The notes under the pieces: model-generated
Seen by the model: only the letters and a program-made list of their open reading frames with translations
Databases searched by the model: none
What the model was told of the DNA's origin: nothing
In this document: positions 35,234-35,985 of the stretch, piece by piece
Layout: every line of letters starts with the position of its first letter
Position numbering within the stretch: position 1 is the stretch's first letter
From: Prevotella sp.
GTDB lineage: Bacteria > Bacteroidota > Bacteroidia > Bacteroidales > Bacteroidaceae
Assembly: GCA_022782305.1 (NCBI GenBank)
Contig: JALFPC010000023.1
Coordinates: 1-35,985 of the forward strand
Length of the DNA: 35,985 nt
Direction: 5' to 3'
Translations under genes and position numbers: made by a program

Positions 35234-35985
35234 ATGAAGAAAATTATCGTTTCTGCCTTATTGGCATCCATGGGATTGCTGCCCGCAGCAGCCCAGATTC
35301 CCACCAAATCAATCAAGTGGGATGAGAAAAGCCTGATCTTCGATGGCAAGAGAGTAGTACCCGTGATGGGCGAGATACACTATTCGCGACTGCCCGAGAA
35401 TGAATGGAGCGAAGAGATAGAGAAGATGAAAGAGGGTGGCGTGACCATGATCGCCACCTATGTGTTTTGGAATCATATAGAAGAGCAAGAAGGTATCTTC
35501 GACTGGCACGGACAGCGAAACCTAAGGCTCTTCATTGAGAAATGCAAGCAGGCTGACATTCCTGTCATACTCCGCCTTGGTCCTTTCTGCCATGGCGAAG
35601 TGAGAAACGGAGGCATACCAGACTGGATGTTTTCCAAAGGATGCAAGATGAGAGAAGAAAACGAAACATTCATGTATTATGCCGAGCGACTATACCGACA
35701 GATCTTTACACAGGTGCAAGGACTGCAATGGAAAGATGGCGGCCCCGTGGTGGCAGTACAGTTTGACAATGAATATAGAGGCAAGGGATCATATCTCATG
35801 GCTCTCAAGAAGATAGCAAACAAGATTGGATTCGACCTTCCATTCTATACACGTACTGGATGGCCAGAACTGCGCACACCCGTTCCCTTTGGCGAGATGC
35901 TGCCACTGTATGGCGACTATGCCGACGGATTCTGGGACAGAAGCCTACAACCAACAGTGGGCAACTATTATAAGGCATTCAATTT
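35234..35985 (+). CDS. Beta-galactosidase, GH35 family, truncated at window end
   Basis: Signal peptide MKKIIVSALLASMGLLPAAAQ; GKRVVPVMGEIHYSRLPENEW, TYVFWNHIEEQEGIFDWHGQRNLRLFI, LRLGPFCHGEVRNGGIPDWM, VVAVQFDNEY. Confidence 0.92.
   Translation, partial: MKKIIVSALLASMGLLPAAAQIPTKSIKWDEKSLIFDGKRVVPVMGEIHYSRLPENEWSEEIEKMKEGGVTMIATYVFWNHIEEQEGIFDWHGQRNLRLFIEKCKQADIPVILRLGPFCHGEVRNGGIPDWMFSKGCKMREENETFMYYAERLYRQIFTQVQGLQWKDGGPVVAVQFDNEYRGKGSYLMALKKIANKIGFDLPFYTRTGWPELRTPVPFGEMLPLYGDYADGFWDRSLQPTVGNYYKAFN

Overview
Bacteroidales chromosome window, most likely Prevotella-like (inferred from Bacteroidetes-type TAnnTTTG -7 boxes, the rpmB-rpmG-DUF4295 order and protein style; not verified). Confident content, left to right: an intergenic region with a 23-bp tandem array and an inverted-repeat-bounded structured element; a fetAB-like ABC exporter; a 34-aa smORF with its own terminator, absent from the ORF track; a transmembrane beta-propeller/Y_Y_Y/AraC regulator; a ~1760-aa two-esterase pectin protein (SGNH/CE12-like plus CE8); yraN, an HsdR_N-like gene and holA; an XRE regulator; pyrK-pyrD; a PL1-like pectate lyase with autotransporter-type repeats; a PL9-like lyase; a Dabb protein; htpG (minus strand); map-tsaD-cinA; rpmB-rpmG-DUF4295; a GT2 glycosyltransferase; a 14-unit MORN protein; a YhcH/YiaL protein; glgB with a Lys/Ala-rich tail; a DUF6057-like membrane protein; and a truncated GH35 beta-galactosidase. 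The pectin genes are split by housekeeping genes and no SusC/SusD pair is visible. The best candidates for undescribed biology are the 34-aa smORF unit behind tandem FNR/NNR-type boxes (2695-3081), the structured element at 514-849 with pseudoknot-compatible pairings, the 23-bp palindromic array at 216-399, and an intergenic motif GGTGGGTTCTATAAATT recurring near gene ends. All family calls are from reading translations; no searches were run.
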